Assembly: GCA_950295325.1 (NCBI GenBank)
Contig: OX485803.1
Location: forward strand, 17,856,001-17,920,000
Source: Polytrichum commune
Taxonomy: Eukaryota > Streptophyta > Polytrichopsida > Polytrichales > Polytrichaceae
Length of the DNA stretch: 64,000 bases
Direction: 5' to 3'
The first letter of the stretch is position 1, and each line of letters opens with the position of its first letter. Shown in pieces: positions 1-13,186 of the stretch. A program made the translations under genes and the position numbers. A model generated the notes under the pieces. That model was not told where the DNA came from, ran no database searches, and was given only the letters and a program-made list of their open reading frames with translations.

Positions 1-374
1 GGGGGAAGGTGCCTTTATTAAAAATAATGTCGAGGCAGAGGCAAGTGGGACATTTGCATTTTTGGAGGTCACATGTGCATGGAAGTAACCAGGATGGTAG
101 ACTGTTATATGGAGGTCAGTTATTAATGTTACCAACTTGTATACGTGTGTAGTTTCGTGTGGAGGGTTGCATAAGCAGTGTGGTGACAATTGCATGAACA
201 ACTTTGTTATGTCAATTTATGCGTAAATTAGCAATATGTTGGTTGGTACAACATGATAGAAGGTGTAGGCAATTGTCATTTTGTTTAAGATGATAAAGAT
301 CACAAAGGTGGGAAATTAAAGGTCAAGAATTTTGTGTTTACAAAAGTTCCACATGTATCTTCCATAGCGGAATT

Positions 375-1880
375 TCAATGTTTGTGTGATTTGGGTATCA
401 GAGATAGAGGCTTGGTTTTAGAACGTGTTTGACCATGTGGTTGAATGTCATTTGTAAGCCATTTGGTGACATAGGGATATTGGAGGTTAGTGTGTGAAAT
501 TAGCTCTAGAGCTAAGATGTTTCTTCTCAATGTATCATTTGAGGTTTCTGATTGAGCCATCATGTTGAGTGGAAATGGATATCAAGGCAGGGCGATACAT
601 GATACGATGCCCTATAAGATGAAAAAGGAAGTTTGGGATGGTCTCGGTGAAAGATCCAATTATTGCGAGTGTGTCTGCTTCATTATTGCCGTGGATGTTT
701 ATGTGGGTGCGTACTTTTTTAACATGTACTTTGTGGGTTGTGTTCCGGATGTGTGTATTGATGGTGGAAATGAGGAATTTGTCAAGGTGATTGTGTTGAG
801 AAGATGGGTGATGAACGTGATTAAGTAAGAGGTAAATGTTGTTTAAATTGTTTATAAACATGAGAGTGTCATGGGGAGGGAGGGGGCATATTGAGTGTGT
901 TAGACATCAAGGAGGATAGTGTATAGTTCGGCACACAGTATGTTGAGTATCCTGGGAGTTTAGCTGCAATAGCAATATTTGTGGGACCATTATAATCACA
1001 TGATCTTGTAATGTTTTCATAACCTTCAGTGTCTAAAGGGGTAGATGAACCATCAATGTAATAGGCATTTTTAAGCGGAAACATAAGAGGGTGAATATTG
1101 GTGAAGTGTTGAGGGAGAGGTGTGGGTGAGGTTATATGAGGTTTTGGGTGGAGGGGTATATCGGTGAAGAATGTAGAGGCCGGGACAAAGCATTTGAGGT
1201 AGACAAGTTTTGTGGAAATTGGGCAGGGGGGTTGACCTATGGATGTGAAGGCATCTAGTAGGGCACTTAGAAATTTTTGAATAATTAGGGTTCGCCAAAA
1301 GTGAATACAAATAAGGGATACAAAAAAGAGGTCTTTGATATTATAATATGTGAGAACATCAAGTGGCGGTGAGTAGTGGAACGTGGGATAGTGTGTGAGG
1401 TGTTGTATGTTTCTTTGTTGTAGAGAATTGGGTGGGTTAGAGGACCAATCTTCATGAGTTATAGTGAGAATGGTAAGATTATTAGGGAAGAGTTGGGAGG
1501 ACACTTTGGTCCATTTCATTATGTAGGGAAGTTGGAGGTTTGGAATATGTGTAAAGCCATTGCCTAGCCATTGATGTGAGAAGGTTGGGCCAAGATAATC
1601 AAATAATTGGTCTATGTTGTGAGGGGAGTAGTGTTGAAAAGATTGGATCGGGCATGTAAATGGAGACGAAAAGTAGGAGTGGGTAAGTTGAGAGGGAGGG
1701 GGTAAGTTGGAAATTGTTTAGTAGTGGTAGTAGGATGTTTGTTGGGAGAGAGTGATGATAGTTAAGTGGATGTATGTGTGTTGATGCCCGTTTGGGGAGC
1801 GATGTAATATATCGTTGGGTGAGGGGGTTAAAGGAGAGGGGAAATTTAGTATCATCAATTCTAATTGTCTTGCTCAATAC
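375..1880 (-). mobile_element. Decayed LINE fragment with RNase H domain
   Basis: Minus-strand remnant of a non-LTR retrotransposon, with stops and frame changes. Read from 1519 down, it contains an RNase H start (YYIDGSS, near 1045-1065). After a break, at about 700-860, follow an LLNHVHHPSS stretch and the RNase H end motif INIHGNNEAD. These match, in the same order, the better kept RNase H of the element at 42640-44330 (YYTDGSF, LLNTQIKHP, NIDGNEQAD) and the one at 44940-46800. The minus strand is rich in A and C, as in the other LINE fragments here. The part from 1880 to 1520 is AC-rich and open in places but shows no domain I can name. It cannot make an enzyme. Confidence 0.7.
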
Positions 1881-2300
1881 GAATTTTAAGCCGCAGTGTC
1901 ACCAACGCTAAATGTTAACCCAACATTATTTGTCATTCCTTGTAAACTTTTTGGGGGATAAAAGATTTGCAGTGTTGCAATTACTGTCACTTACCAAGTG
2001 ATTTTTCATCAAGATTTTCAATCATCCATGATAATATTTCATCACAAGTTGCTGACAAGAGAAGGTAAGATTTTGGCCAATAGATGAAATTATTCATCAT
2101 CCATGACAGTATTTGTTCACTTATTCATAAGAAGTGTCATCCAAAAAATTACCATAGTGACATAAAATACCGTATGACACTAAATACCATATTAAGTGTA
2201 CGAAAAGGCATTTTGATGTGTTATCTTGGTAAGTAAGAGCATGTAACATGTTCACGCGTCATGTAGCAAACTCAACTGTTGAGTATGATTATATTAGAAA
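1881..2300. repeat. Non-coding stretch with CACTA-like terminus
   Basis: No gene seen. At about 2150-2205 there is a TGACACTAAATACCAT block, which is the reverse complement of the terminal motif of the CACTA-like elements at 10310 and 22490. I take it as a broken right end of that family. Confidence 0.4.
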
Positions 2301-2370
2301 GCCTTTAATCATCTATAACTCACCGCCAATTCTCCCCAAGCCCCGATCTGGTTGCATTCAGAGGAGGAGG

Positions 2371-2653
2371 AAAAAAGTAATAACATGGCAAAACCACTCT
2401 CCCCATTTTTTTCTTGGGGTAATTTTTTCTCTTGTTTTATTCTCGTTTCGCTATAGTGCAAGTCAGTTTGTCCATTGCAAACTTGCTATGTTTTGTAGGA
2501 CATTCACTACACTGAGGTTGCCCTCGATGTTCACTTCATCCATTCTACAAATGGGTGGGGCAATTCCAAACCGAACGGAACTGAATTACTCTACATCTTT
2601 TTTCAGTTTAGTCTTCAATGGTTGGCAATGCTCTAATTGTAGTGGGCAGCTCT
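2371..2653. repeat. Dispersed repeat R1, copy 1
   Basis: This shares long blocks, in the same order and strand, with 47310-47570: CTCCCCATTTTTTTCT, a TATTCTC..TCGCTATAGT block, TTTTG(T/C)AGGACATTCACT, and CAAATGGGTGGGGCAATTCC. The shared order over about 250 bp shows a dispersed repeat. The 47-kb copy has an inverted repeat inside it, so a MITE is likely. No protein is expected. Confidence 0.7.
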
Positions 2654-2655
2654 AA

Positions 2656-2800
2656 TGGAAAGTCCAGCCATTGGCCCCAACAGCAACCGGCCATCCCGGA
2701 ACTATAATGTCAGAGTTTTTTCAACGGGCAGCCCGACTGCTCAGAATTTAAAAAATCATGCCCGTCTGCCCGAAAGGTTTTTTGCTGCCCAACTGCCCGT
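2656..2800. repeat. CTGCCCG motif cluster
   Basis: Several copies of a CTGCCCG/GGGCAG motif lie within about 100 bp (for example ACGGGCAGCCCGACTG and CGTCTGCCCGAAAG). Clustered short GC-rich motifs like this mark the subterminal regions of plant hAT elements elsewhere in this window. A related GC-rich segment is at 35415-35545. I found no clear terminal repeat here. Confidence 0.35.
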
Positions 2801-3142
2801 TATATAAGTTTTTCATGTCCGCTCCATGAAGAGAGCTGCAAACCCAACTAACTAAACACTAATTTCTAGACCAACCCTCAATTTGATGAAAAAACCATCT
2901 ACATTTAAAGACACCCTCCCGAAATTGAAAGGTAGTTAACATTCTATAGCTAAATACAAGGATAATGAAGCAATCAAACATGAAAAAACACCAGCAACTA
3001 AAAAATTTAGAGTGGAAATTGTGGGATGTTGTCATTTTATATAAGATTGAGCAAATGTTATTCTTTTTCATACAATTGTCCACCTAATGCTAGAGTGGTT
3101 AAGAAGTAACCCAAGATACAAGAAGAATATCACATCTCTAAA

Positions 3143-4260
3143 CTACGAAACCAAGATACAATCAATGTCAAATGAAGACACATGACGTTGGCCAAAGCTG
3201 CTTTCTCGAGACTCAACACATCTCTCACCCCAAATTTTAGTGTTTTGTGGTTCTTCAACAAATGATTCCTCAACACACATTCGGGGAGAACCAACTCCCT
3301 TATTTGAATCATGCTTCTCTTCACATTCTTCCTCCCAATCACGATCACCCAATTCAACTGGATTGATCCTTGTATTGGGTGAAGAATGTGTGTGTGTGTG
3401 TGTGAGCATGTAGAGTAAGAGGAGATTGAGCATGAGTAGGAGGTGAGTGCAGAAGAGGATTAGCCAGGAATTCCGTGTCGAATGTGGTGGGGAGTACCGA
3501 ATCCGGTTCCGTCAATCTCTTCAATTTCACAAGTTCCTCATCTTGCCTCAAGGTGTAGTACTCACATGCCATAAGGTCCACTGCGGCATCAATGTTGATT
3601 CCCAAAAAAAATTGTGCATCGGTGTCTTGCAAAATTTGAGCATCCATACAAGTTGGTCGCCCACCTCTAATGAAGTGGGAGCTTGTGCATGTGCCACTTG
3701 CTCTCTAGTCTTTCTGTTCACCAATTCTTCCTTTGCTTTCTTAACACCTAGTGGCCGATAATTTGGAGATTCCTTTGCTAGCCAATTTGCTTGTGCGCCC
3801 AAAGATGAATGTTCCGCCACCTCGCTCTCCATTACAAAATCTTCCGGGGTACCCAAAGCATCGGCAAACCTCTTCCTCTTAAGGGATTCCAAAGTCTTCA
3901 CCAAATTGATATAGAGCTTCACCTAATGTAGTGTCTCCCTCAAGACACACCCACAATGTTCATACCCAAAATCCAAACCTTTAGGATGCTTTTATTGACA
4001 CAATTCATGAGAATCATGAATAAGATCATCATCACTCTTCCCAATCTCATCAAGAGCCTTCACATTTAGGTAGATCCCATGGAACTTGGACACATTGTGC
4101 TTGATGCTTCCCCACTTCCTCTCTCCAAGCTTCTTGTTGTTTTACCTCAATCATCCTCGACTGCTTATTGTTCCAAACACCTTGTACTCTCACCCAAAAA
4201 ACTTCCTTCTTCAGTTGGGTTGAAGTGATTGGTCTTATGAAATAACTAGGTATGATCTAG
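3143..4260 (-). pseudogene. Broken Harbinger-associated Myb-like / NAM-associated protein
   Basis: Read on the minus strand from 4260 down, across several frames, this gives parts of the protein that plant Harbinger elements and related NAM-associated genes encode. A trihelix-like part comes first (ERKWGSIKHNVSKFHGIYL), then a DEIGKSDDDLIHDSHELC stretch. Next come RPLGVKKAKEEL (3710-3780), and last YYTLRQDEELVKLKRL (about 3500-3570). The order fits the family: Myb/SANT-like domain, linker, then the GxKxAKE motif and charged C-terminal part. Stops and at least two frame changes break it, so it is a pseudogene. It could be a transposon ORF or a host relative; the repeat-rich setting favours the transposon. 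Confidence 0.6.
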
Positions 4261-4261
4261 C

Positions 4262-5920
4262 CAACAATATCTCTTCTGCTATCACATTATTCTTCCTTTT
4301 AGATTGTTGCATTACAACTAAAGTTTCTAGCTAGCCCCTCTGTTGTTGCTTGAATCCTAGCTCTATCCCCATGCCATGTAGGCAATGGACTGCCACCTCT
4401 ACCAAAAATTGTGACATGATAGTGTTTTCACCAGTGATTGGGCATGAGAATGGGTGAGCCCATGAGCTGGTGAGAATCAAGGGCGAGGGCTTGATTTCCC
4501 CAACTCCGCTAATTGGGCTCTAAGGAACCTCGCAATACCACCTCGGGGTTGTAGCTCATATGTTGGTTGTGGGATCCACGACTTGGTCTATCACGGATAG
4601 GAACATCTTAAACCAAGACATCACCCAAAACCAATACCCTGGAAATCTTGCATAATAAGTACATGTTGATTTTGAGAATGTCCATCATGTGAACATCAAG
4701 CCCTCCTAATGGTGCCAACATAGTTTCCACTTCAAAATTTTGTATTCATTTCAGAGTTGGGTGGGGGGGGGGGAGGAAAAAAAATGAAATGTGCAAGTTA
4801 CATGGTCTTTTTTTCCTACATGTGAAGGAAAAAAAAAATCGGATCATATGGCTACCACATGTATGCCAAATGCCTTAACTTCTCGGTTTAAGGTGCTCCT
4901 ACCTTAGGTCACATGTTTCCTAATTCTCATAAATACTTCTAGTGAATGGTACTAGATGTGTAAAATAAGACCTAAAGCAGACTACTTAGCTTGGGAATGT
5001 ATGTGTCTATGCAAAGGGTCATCAAATCAAGATTCGCTACAATTTGGATTTGTTGATCATCTCACACTAAGGTAGACGTGCCTTAGATGGATTTTTTTTT
5101 TCTGCTTGCACCCACTTCTTGTAGGATATGAAACACGCAATCAATGCAAAATGATTAGAAATTTCAAATATTGCCCTTAGCCATTTGTCTCATTATTTTT
5201 GGAGTTCATATGAACATCTTATTCATTATCAAAGTGAAAATTCTCATGCTTATTAAATGGTCATATAAGTCCTCCCAATCATGATGATGAATGAGCCTAG
5301 GACGATTAGTATGTTTGAACACGTAGTCCAATCTCTTTTGAAAATGTGTCCTTTTGGTGATAATTCTTAGATCCACACCAAACTACATACCACTCAAATA
5401 CACTCTAACCTTGCTAATATCATGCATGTGGCAACCAAAGTGCACGTGATATTGAGGAGGTTTGTTGTGTTAACATGGATGCGTGATAATAGAGAATTAA
5501 TGACTTTTTGAAAACACACAAAGTCAACATTGCAATAATGATGATAATGATAATGAATGCAAATAAATATGGATGCAAATACATATGTGTATTTTGATCA
5601 CCAATGTTGAGTATGAGTATATTTTTGGGTTTTCCTTGACAAAAGATAATGTATAGAATAAGTTTTTAGACCCATGAATATATAACATATGATCTTTGAG
5701 CTTGGCGAGGCGCATATAAGTTGTGTATATGGATGTACATTGAAACCATGCATCCTTTAAGGGTTAATTGCATGCAACGTATTTATGAGAAGCGGGTGCA
5801 AAGGTAAAGTGTTTGTTTGAGGGCCGCTTACCGGTGATGTTCTTTGACAAAGTCATTTTTGTTGGGTCATAAGCAGAGTAACAACAACCACCAGTGGATA
5901 CCCTTTCAATGAATGGGGAA
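4262..5920. other. No gene seen
   Basis: AT-rich non-coding sequence with short A and T runs and a G run near 4767. No domain, terminal repeat or RNA gene is recognised. Confidence 0.5.
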
Positions 5921-5924
5921 AATC

Positions 5925-6270
5925 GACTACTACAATATATAGTCCTATTAATGTGGTTGGAAAATTAGCATAAGTCACACTAATTTTCTAGTCAAGGTGG
6001 AAATAACGTGGGCCCATGACCTTGAGTCTTCCCCTAAGTCTTCATAAAGATACTTAACCAACACTTTGAATGTTTCTTGTAGGGGAAAAATAATAATAAT
6101 AATAATCACCCACATCAATTTTCTAGGAAAAAAATTAATGTGACCCATGTTAATATATTCCACTAGAAATTTAGCGAGGGTTGAAAATAAATGTGTCCCA
6201 CACTGATTCTCATTATGACCATGGGCTCTAGAAAATTATTGTGGCCCATAGGAATAGGACTATTTAGTGT
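5925..6270. mobile_element. CACTA-type MITE
   Basis: The two ends are imperfect inverted repeats. The left end reads ACTACTACAATATATAGTCC, followed by TATTAATGTGG. The right end, reverse complemented, reads ACACTAAATAGTCCTATTCC and continues into a block with CCACAATAATTTTCTAG, which pairs with AAAATTAG on the left. CACTA-like ends and no coding capacity make it a non-autonomous CACTA element of about 345 bp. A second end of the same family is at 52125-52175. An AAT repeat sits inside at 6090-6106. Confidence 0.55.
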
Positions 6271-6409
6271 AATTACATATGAACACTAGATAATTTGTAT
6301 GTGTGTGTGTATTTTTTTGTAGTTCAAGACTCAAGGTAACAATATGTATTTTTTGACAAAGTTTCTACAAGTTTTCGACATTTGACATGCAAAAACTTGC
6401 ACAAAAATA

Positions 6410-6620
6410 GATTGCATGTCAATTGACTGTCACGTACAATTCAGATTTTGACATGTAGTCTGACTTATGAAGAAAAAAAACTACATGTCAATTGACACTT
6501 TATAAATTGAAATGACACGTACTACCAAACATGTAACATTGAAGTGACATTTTAGAAGAAGGAAGAATGTAGACGTCAATTGACATTCATTTTCGTTTCT
6601 GAGAACGTCACATGACAGAC
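6410..6620. repeat. Cluster of GTCAATTGAC palindromes
   Basis: The 10-bp palindrome GTCAATTGAC occurs at about 6419, 6489 and 6573, each beside a TGACAT/ATGTCA step. Each palindrome is two inverted TTGAC cores, the WRKY-factor core. No gene lies close by, so a repeat origin is as likely as a regulatory one. Confidence 0.5.
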
Positions 6621-7570
6621 ACTTTGGATTCGAAGTTGAACGTCCAAATACAAATTGTCAAACATACACACTGCAAGGAAACATCCAAATGTTTTCGAGG
6701 AATCTGTGAAACTCACCTCGAATTAGCAAAGAAAACGCCGAAAGATGACAACATGCAACTGGTTGGACTCGGAAACATTTGTGATCGATGTTGACCAAAA
6801 TATGCCCAAAACTCTCCCGGCCACTGTGCCCTTTTGCAAAGATCCAGCACCTTCGATTGAGGAGATGGTCTCCAACACACAACGAGGAGCGTGAGTCTTT
6901 CACCAAAATTAGGGTGGAGTTTAATAATAAAGCCGATATATATATATATATGTCGTGTGTTGGCACGCATGATTGTTGGATATGATTTCCTTCTCACAAC
7001 TCAATATTTTTAGGGTGCCCATTCGCAAACCCAACATCTAAGCTCATGGCATCTAGCACCGCCGTTCTCCTCAAGAGAAGGGATTCGGAGTTGCTAAGAT
7101 AAAGATTTATTGGCGCTAGGATCTAGAAGCTCAAGGTCAGTGGTGGTTTTTCACAAGGTCCCTAATGTGTCCAGGGACATGTTCATAAGAAAATAACGTT
7201 TTTAATGAACGGGTTCTTAGAAAATGAGCCGGTTTTTGGACGTGTCAAATTCACTTTGGATGGGTTCTAAAAAGAATGATTTTTTTGATAATTTTTTCCC
7301 AAAAAATGTAAATGGTACAAATAGCAGTTACATTATGTCATAAATGACATGTGAATATAAGCATGATGCAATCAAACCACTAATACCCAATCAAAATAAC
7401 CATCTTGAAGTGCTTGATTCGTCTGCATACATTAATTCATCAACCACAAAATTTAGAACCTTTTTAACGTAATGTTAAAGATTATAATTGAAAGTAAACT
7501 TAGCGATTGAATAAGAATTAGTATATTTGAAACATGTTCAAAAATGTAACAATAAAGAGCTACTTACCCT

Positions 7571-7740
7571 TCAAAGAAGTGGATGAATTCTCCTATCCTT
7601 CATGTTTCTCCAAACAAGCATCATTGCATTCCAATTGATGTTTTCAACCGGAATATTTGCACATGAAATGCGCATCAAAGCATCTAAAGTCTCTAACTTC
7701 AAACTAGTATGTAGATGACTTTTGATTAGGTTTTGTTTAG
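7571..7740 (-). pseudogene. hAT transposase C-terminal remnant
   Basis: The minus strand encodes KRGFPKQNLIKSHLHTSLKL followed by ETLDALMRISC and WRNMKDRRI, then a stop at 7571. This is the C-terminal dimerisation end of plant hAT transposases of the KIAA1586-like type, whose usual end is LDALMRVS....W..IF..WRN.KDRR. Only about 55 residues are recognisable. The part further upstream (7740-7954) is low-complexity and shows no hAT features. With the GGGACGGG-rich stretch at 8080-8240 it may be what is left of one element. Confidence 0.65.
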
Positions 7741-8059
7741 GGAAACCCCTCTTGTGGAGGGAATGTGGGTGGTGACGGACGGGCGATGACAGGTGATGGA
7801 AACACCTTGAGGATAGAGTGTGGGGAAAGAAATGGGAGATTGAAGGACAAGAAATAAAAAAGAAATGATGGTGGCAAAGGAAATTAGAATGGGGTGTACT
7901 AGAAAGATGAGAATCGATAGCAAAAGACAGATAACTGACAGGCATTGAAGGCACAATTTGTCAAGATCCTATTGTTTCCAAGTGCAACCAGTCACATGTC
8001 AACATCTTTCGGTTTTTTTGTTTTTTGTTTCTTTTTACAAAAAAAATTACCAACATTGT

Positions 8060-8260
8060 AAGAGACTTATTTATACCTCTTGCGGGACGGGTATTTTCAT
8101 TTTCAAACTGGTTTTGGAACGGGTTTTTTTTCCTTTAACCTTTCCATGGCCGGGTTGGTTTAGAAATATTACCGGTTTTGGGACGGGTTGCAATTTTTTT
8201 TTGCCTTTCAATTCAAGGTTTTTGGACGTGGACGGGCAAAAACTTTGTGAAAAATCAGGC
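8060..8260. repeat. GGGACGGG-type subterminal motif cluster
   Basis: Repeated GGACGGG/GGAACGGG/GCCGGG motifs separated by T-rich spacers. Matching GAACGGG and GAGCCGG motifs occur at 7200-7270 on the other side of the hAT remnant. This arrangement, motif clusters on both sides of a transposase end, suggests the two subterminal regions of one decayed hAT element. Exact ends were not found. Confidence 0.4.
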
Positions 8261-8261
8261 C

Positions 8262-10300
8262 TGCTCAAGGTTACCGGATACTGGCTGCAGGGAACAGGGA
8301 GCAATTTGAGCCAAGTCCATTCGATCTTGCTCATTCTTCACAAACAAACAATCTGCTTGTGAAGCTTCTTGCTTGTGCTCTTGAATGGGAGACACCAAGA
8401 TCGTTAAGATCCCAACTCGCAGTGCAATCGCCATTCAAAGATAAGATGTGTTGCATGTCGATTTGTGATGTTTCTTCCTTGATTCTGTGACTTAATAAGT
8501 GGGTTTATGGATTCATAAACACCTTTCTTTGAGGACAATGAGGAACCCGTCACAAAGTTATGAGGAAATCATGTTTGAGTACGCGAGTTTCGTCCATCCT
8601 GTTATAATTTTTTATAGTTTTTTGAGTTATGTAGATCTTCGTATTAACTATCTCTCATCATGTATATCTTTATGCAGTGTTTACAATTCGATGGAGCGAT
8701 TGTCATCCCCCCCCCCCCCCTATGTATGTGGAGGAAATTGCTAATCCACAAGCAGCCACTTCAACACTTTCCCCTCGTCCAAAGTCTCAAAAGTTTAATC
8801 CCAATGTGGAGATGTTGTTTCATTTAGAGGCATCGGGAGATGGGGGGGCATTTAGATAGTTGACAATGCAACCCAATATATTTGGGATTGGTTTGGATAT
8901 GGTTTAATTGGAAAGTAGTGGGTGGGAACTGAGACGGCATTATATATGGCAATCTATATACATGCGTATGTATTTCAGAGTTGCATTAATACAACAACTC
9001 GTTTAATTTACTTCTTATATTTGTGTTACATGGATTGCATATTTGGTTTCCCTTGGATAGCCACAATCAATGGAAAGTAGGTTGTGTGACGAATTTCCTC
9101 TTATTAAACCGTCTATGCCCCACATACAAGTTTCTTTCTAGTGCAAAAACTCATTTAATTCATTTCTCAAACCTACATGAATTCTAGACATATATTCCAA
9201 CAATGATATTACATTCAAGCTTGCGTACATAGCTTGGTCATTCATTAGGTTAATTGAACTTTGCTTGAACTACCTGCTCAAATTATTATTGTAAAAATGT
9301 TGCTATTGATGTCAAAATACCACAATTATAGTTTTACTCACTCGCCACTCACAAGTCACCGCTCACCGCTTGCCACTCACATGATAGTACACCCCTCAAA
9401 GAACACATTTGTATGGTTGGACCTCTTATACAAGGTCAAGAGCTTCACATAGGCAATTTCAAAGCCAAAAAATGAAGAAAAACTTCATGAAATGCGGATG
9501 ACATTAGCTTGCCTAGATATTTCGTAGATATGTTCATCATATGGAAACTTATGACATATATATAAATGCAAAGGAAATTTATGATCATATGTTTAGGATG
9601 TGAACAACTTTTGTTAATCAAATTGAAAACTTGTCATTCAATTCATTAAAGGTGACACTTTGTTTCAAATATTTTGTCATGCATATATATATATATATAT
9701 ATATATAGAACTTGGTGATACACATACCAAATTTGAAACCAAAATGACACAATTTGCTATTGTATGAATAATTTAGTTTTAATGCTTTGACAATTAGTAT
9801 TTAGAGAATCTTAACTTCTGATTATATTTCGTTTTTGATTGAATTAGAGAAGAATATGCTCAACAACTCTCTCTCTCTTCTTTTGAAGATTGAGAGTCAA
9901 TAGTTTTTTATAAGTGTAGTGAATATGTTGGGAAGATTTTTCACCAATTGAGGTTGGCCATGAACCCAATGTAGAACCATACATTGTATGGTAACTCAAA
10001 TTCACTTTTCAAAAACATCATTATGAAAGTAAACCTTGCACACAGCCCCGCTCCCCAATAATAATTAAATATAAAAATTGGAAAAAAAAAAACTCTTTCT
10101 TGATAAGGACCTCCAACCATGCACTTAGATGGTATTATCCGCAAGCTTGAGACCACAATGTGGTCTTTTATAAGTTTGGGGGTTAAAGTCCCACCCCAAT
10201 TTAACTACATGGTGACATAAAGTCAAGTTGAATATTGAGTTTAGGCAAACAACACAAGAAGGGGGTTTTTTGTTTTCTCATGCTAGCATTAGCTACAAGG
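8262..10300. other. No gene seen; simple repeats
   Basis: AT-rich sequence without a recognisable gene. It holds a run of 14 C at 8707-8720, a short CTCAC-rich cluster at 9340-9380 and an AT microsatellite at about 9684-9706. Confidence 0.5.
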
Positions 10301-10309
10301 TGGGCATCT

Positions 10310-10495
10310 AAACTACAACATTTATGGTATTTAGTGTCACATGCAAAATAGTGTCACTTCACCCTATTTTGAGGCATATGCTAGGTGACACTGATGATTA
10401 ACAACTTCATCATAAGTGTCACCTCACGACACTCGGCGTTCAAGTCCACTTACTAATATCATGGTACATTCTCTTCTAGAATGCCGCCTCAATGC
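10310..10495. repeat. CACTA-like element end (TATGGTATTTAGTGTCA family)
   Basis: ACTACAACATTTATGG followed by TATTTAGTGTCACATGC matches the left end of the element at 22490-23165. Several GTGACACT/AGTGTCAC motifs follow, in both directions, up to about 10440. A right end was not found. Confidence 0.45.
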
Positions 10496-11416
10496 CACAT
10501 GCCTAGTAGTGCATGCCGTGCCATTTCAATCTCTAACTTGTCAATTGTCGCGTGGTTTTCTTCTTCACAAATCACACTCCACATGAGGATGTTAATGTTA
10601 TGATTGTCCTCATGCCAATATATTGGTATTGTTTGCTCCTTTTTTGTTTATAATAACCATCGATAGGGGTGATAGAGAACCCACTTGACACTCCAAACTT
10701 GAGGTCACAACCCTCCTTTGATCCCAAAAATAGCACTTTACAGTTGACTCTAATATAGTGGATGCACATTATTTACCAACTGCTAATGTTTAACATCATA
10801 GGTCCATGTTCAACAATACAATGTTTGTATTAATTTGAAGAAGAAAAAGTGCATTTGAACCCAAGGTAGGGAGGTGGACATATCATGGGGGCATGACAAG
10901 TGTAACTAAGGTTGTAGTAGTTTTGTTCATGCGACAGTGTATAATGTGGACCACATTATAACGTTACCTAAAGTAAGTCACACTAAACATCCATCCACAT
11001 CAGTTATTACAATCACTTTAGTTTTGTCGTTTCATTCAAGGTTAGTTTATTTTAGAAGGTGGCCAACACAACGTTTTCTTATTTTCCTTCTTGCTACCAT
11101 CAACTTTTGAGACTTTATAAGGCATGACGATATGCTTTTCCCTATGTTTATAATCAAAAAATTGCTCATTGTCCACTGATTCTGTTATAGAGGGCCTTGC
11201 TTTAGAGGTCTTGGCTGGGTGAACATTTCACATTTGCTTGACCAAAGTCTTCAAAGAGAGACTCTCTTCACCATACTTGGTGGGCCATGAAAAACTTTGC
11301 TTGTGTATGGGGTGAGACACGCATGCCATTATACCTCATAAACTAAAGCCTCAAAAGCCGATGATAGCAAGAAAGTTTGCCCGATCTTATGGGCACACTC
11401 TTAGCATGGCACCACA

Positions 11417-11980
11417 TTGTCTCAGAATGGGATTGAATTTAATCAGTGGGTGGGCTTCTGCATGATTCATGAGGTCCTTGGAAACCTACTGAAACCTTCG
11501 ATACCGCTGCCATTCCGATTCCTGGTCCCCCATGGACTTCAATATTGCTTTGGGATCTCATGTGTTCTATCTTCAAAAAAACAAACCTCCTGGAGATAGT
11601 CGTGAACATGCTTTGAGTCCACAGTTCCTAGTATTCAGTGTCGTTTCTGCACTCGAAAGAATACCTAATCCATTCGAGCATCGCGACTTGAACATGTTTC
11701 CTCACGAACTTCATTCAAAGTTTGAGATTGATAGCTCTCAACTTGTCGTCATCTATTCACCTTACCTTGTCCAGTAATATGTGTGTTCAGCAGTACTAGT
11801 ACTTTTTAAAATCAAAGTTGGCTCTCAAAACTGGATTTGCAAGAGTTTTCATGCATACAATGGTCCACTGTCACTGTATGTACCTGAAGTTGAGAAGGAG
11901 GAAAAAAATAGTTTGATCTCAATCTACCATGCCCATGAAAAAGCACATCAGTTTGTGTGTGTGAAACTTTGGTAATTAGA
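11417..11980 (+). pseudogene. Unrecognised coding-like stretch
   Basis: Two open stretches follow each other on the plus strand, 11532-11777 and 11781-11975, with codon-like composition and protein-like content (for example GSHVFYLQKNKPPGDSREH and VPEVEKEEK). I do not recognise a family. There is no clear start, and stops lie between the parts. It may be a decayed transposon gene linked to the SWIM remnant at 13187-13592. Confidence 0.3.
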
Positions 11981-13186
11981 CTTCAAGGTAGATGCGTAGA
12001 CCTTTGGCTGAGGCACATGAGAGTGAGGCAACTTTACTGGCGAATACAAAATGGATACAACATGAACCTGAAAGTCAAAAGACTTCGAGGACTAGAAGTA
12101 CATTCAGAAAGGCTAATTTTCTAGAGTAATGGAGTGTAGTGGTCTATGTGAGATGACGGCTATCAACAACCTGATGATCTAGTTGAAAGGAAGAAAGAAA
12201 TGATGGTTGAAGACATTCATTATAGCATCAGGTGCATGAAATAAAAGAACTTCATAGGTGACATGTTTGATTAAAAAAAATGACCAAAGTTTGAGATGAG
12301 TTGGGCAGTGGTGTAGTAAAAGAATTGTCCTCCCAAGTTTGTTGTTAATTCATTCCAACCGGCTCCCATTAAACCCTAATTTAGGAGTTGATTTGACTAA
12401 AATAGAAAAGATCCCCTAGATATATGCCTAGGGGATGCACATACTTTTATGTATCACGTGACGTATGTTTAACTAAGGGGGTTAACTATTGAAACCATGT
12501 ATTCAGTTTACACACACATAGCGGCTCAAAAACACGTCCTTTATATGTATATATCTATGGGGGGAAAATGTTTCTTCACGGTTTTGAGCTATTTAGAACC
12601 CTTGGGAGGGTATTGAGCTCCCATTATCCAAACAAGGCGAACCACTCCATTCCTCACCAACCATGAGATTGCCTAGGGCTCACATTGAGTGTTCATTTAA
12701 ACACAACGAGAATGTGGTTTCTCACACCACCAACATGTTAGAGTTAAGCATCCAGAATCATAGTGGCACATTTCTAGATTGCTTTATCCGTCCAAGAAAG
12801 AGTGTCAGGTATTGGAGACCAACACAGGGCATGCATGCAAGGCCAAGGTAAGAGTAAACATTGGACACCCGTGCCAACATACAAAGGTATGAAGGAGTTT
12901 TTGTTCCAACAACCACATACCTTCGGATTTTTGGTTTTGCACATATGTTATCAATCATTGTGTAAAGGGTAGCAAGAAGAAGTGGGTGTTGGATTGGCCA
13001 AATCTTCCTAGTGTATTGGCCAGTAAGGTTGGGACTAACCTTACATAGGAGGAGGTTTTCGCATTGGAGGATGTTGAATTTCAATTGCAACAACGTGAGG
13101 CCATGTCTCCACGTTGTCATTTGGGTATAATGCCCAACCTTCCCATCCCCCATTTGCATTTTCATGTTCTAGCAAACTCGAATGCT

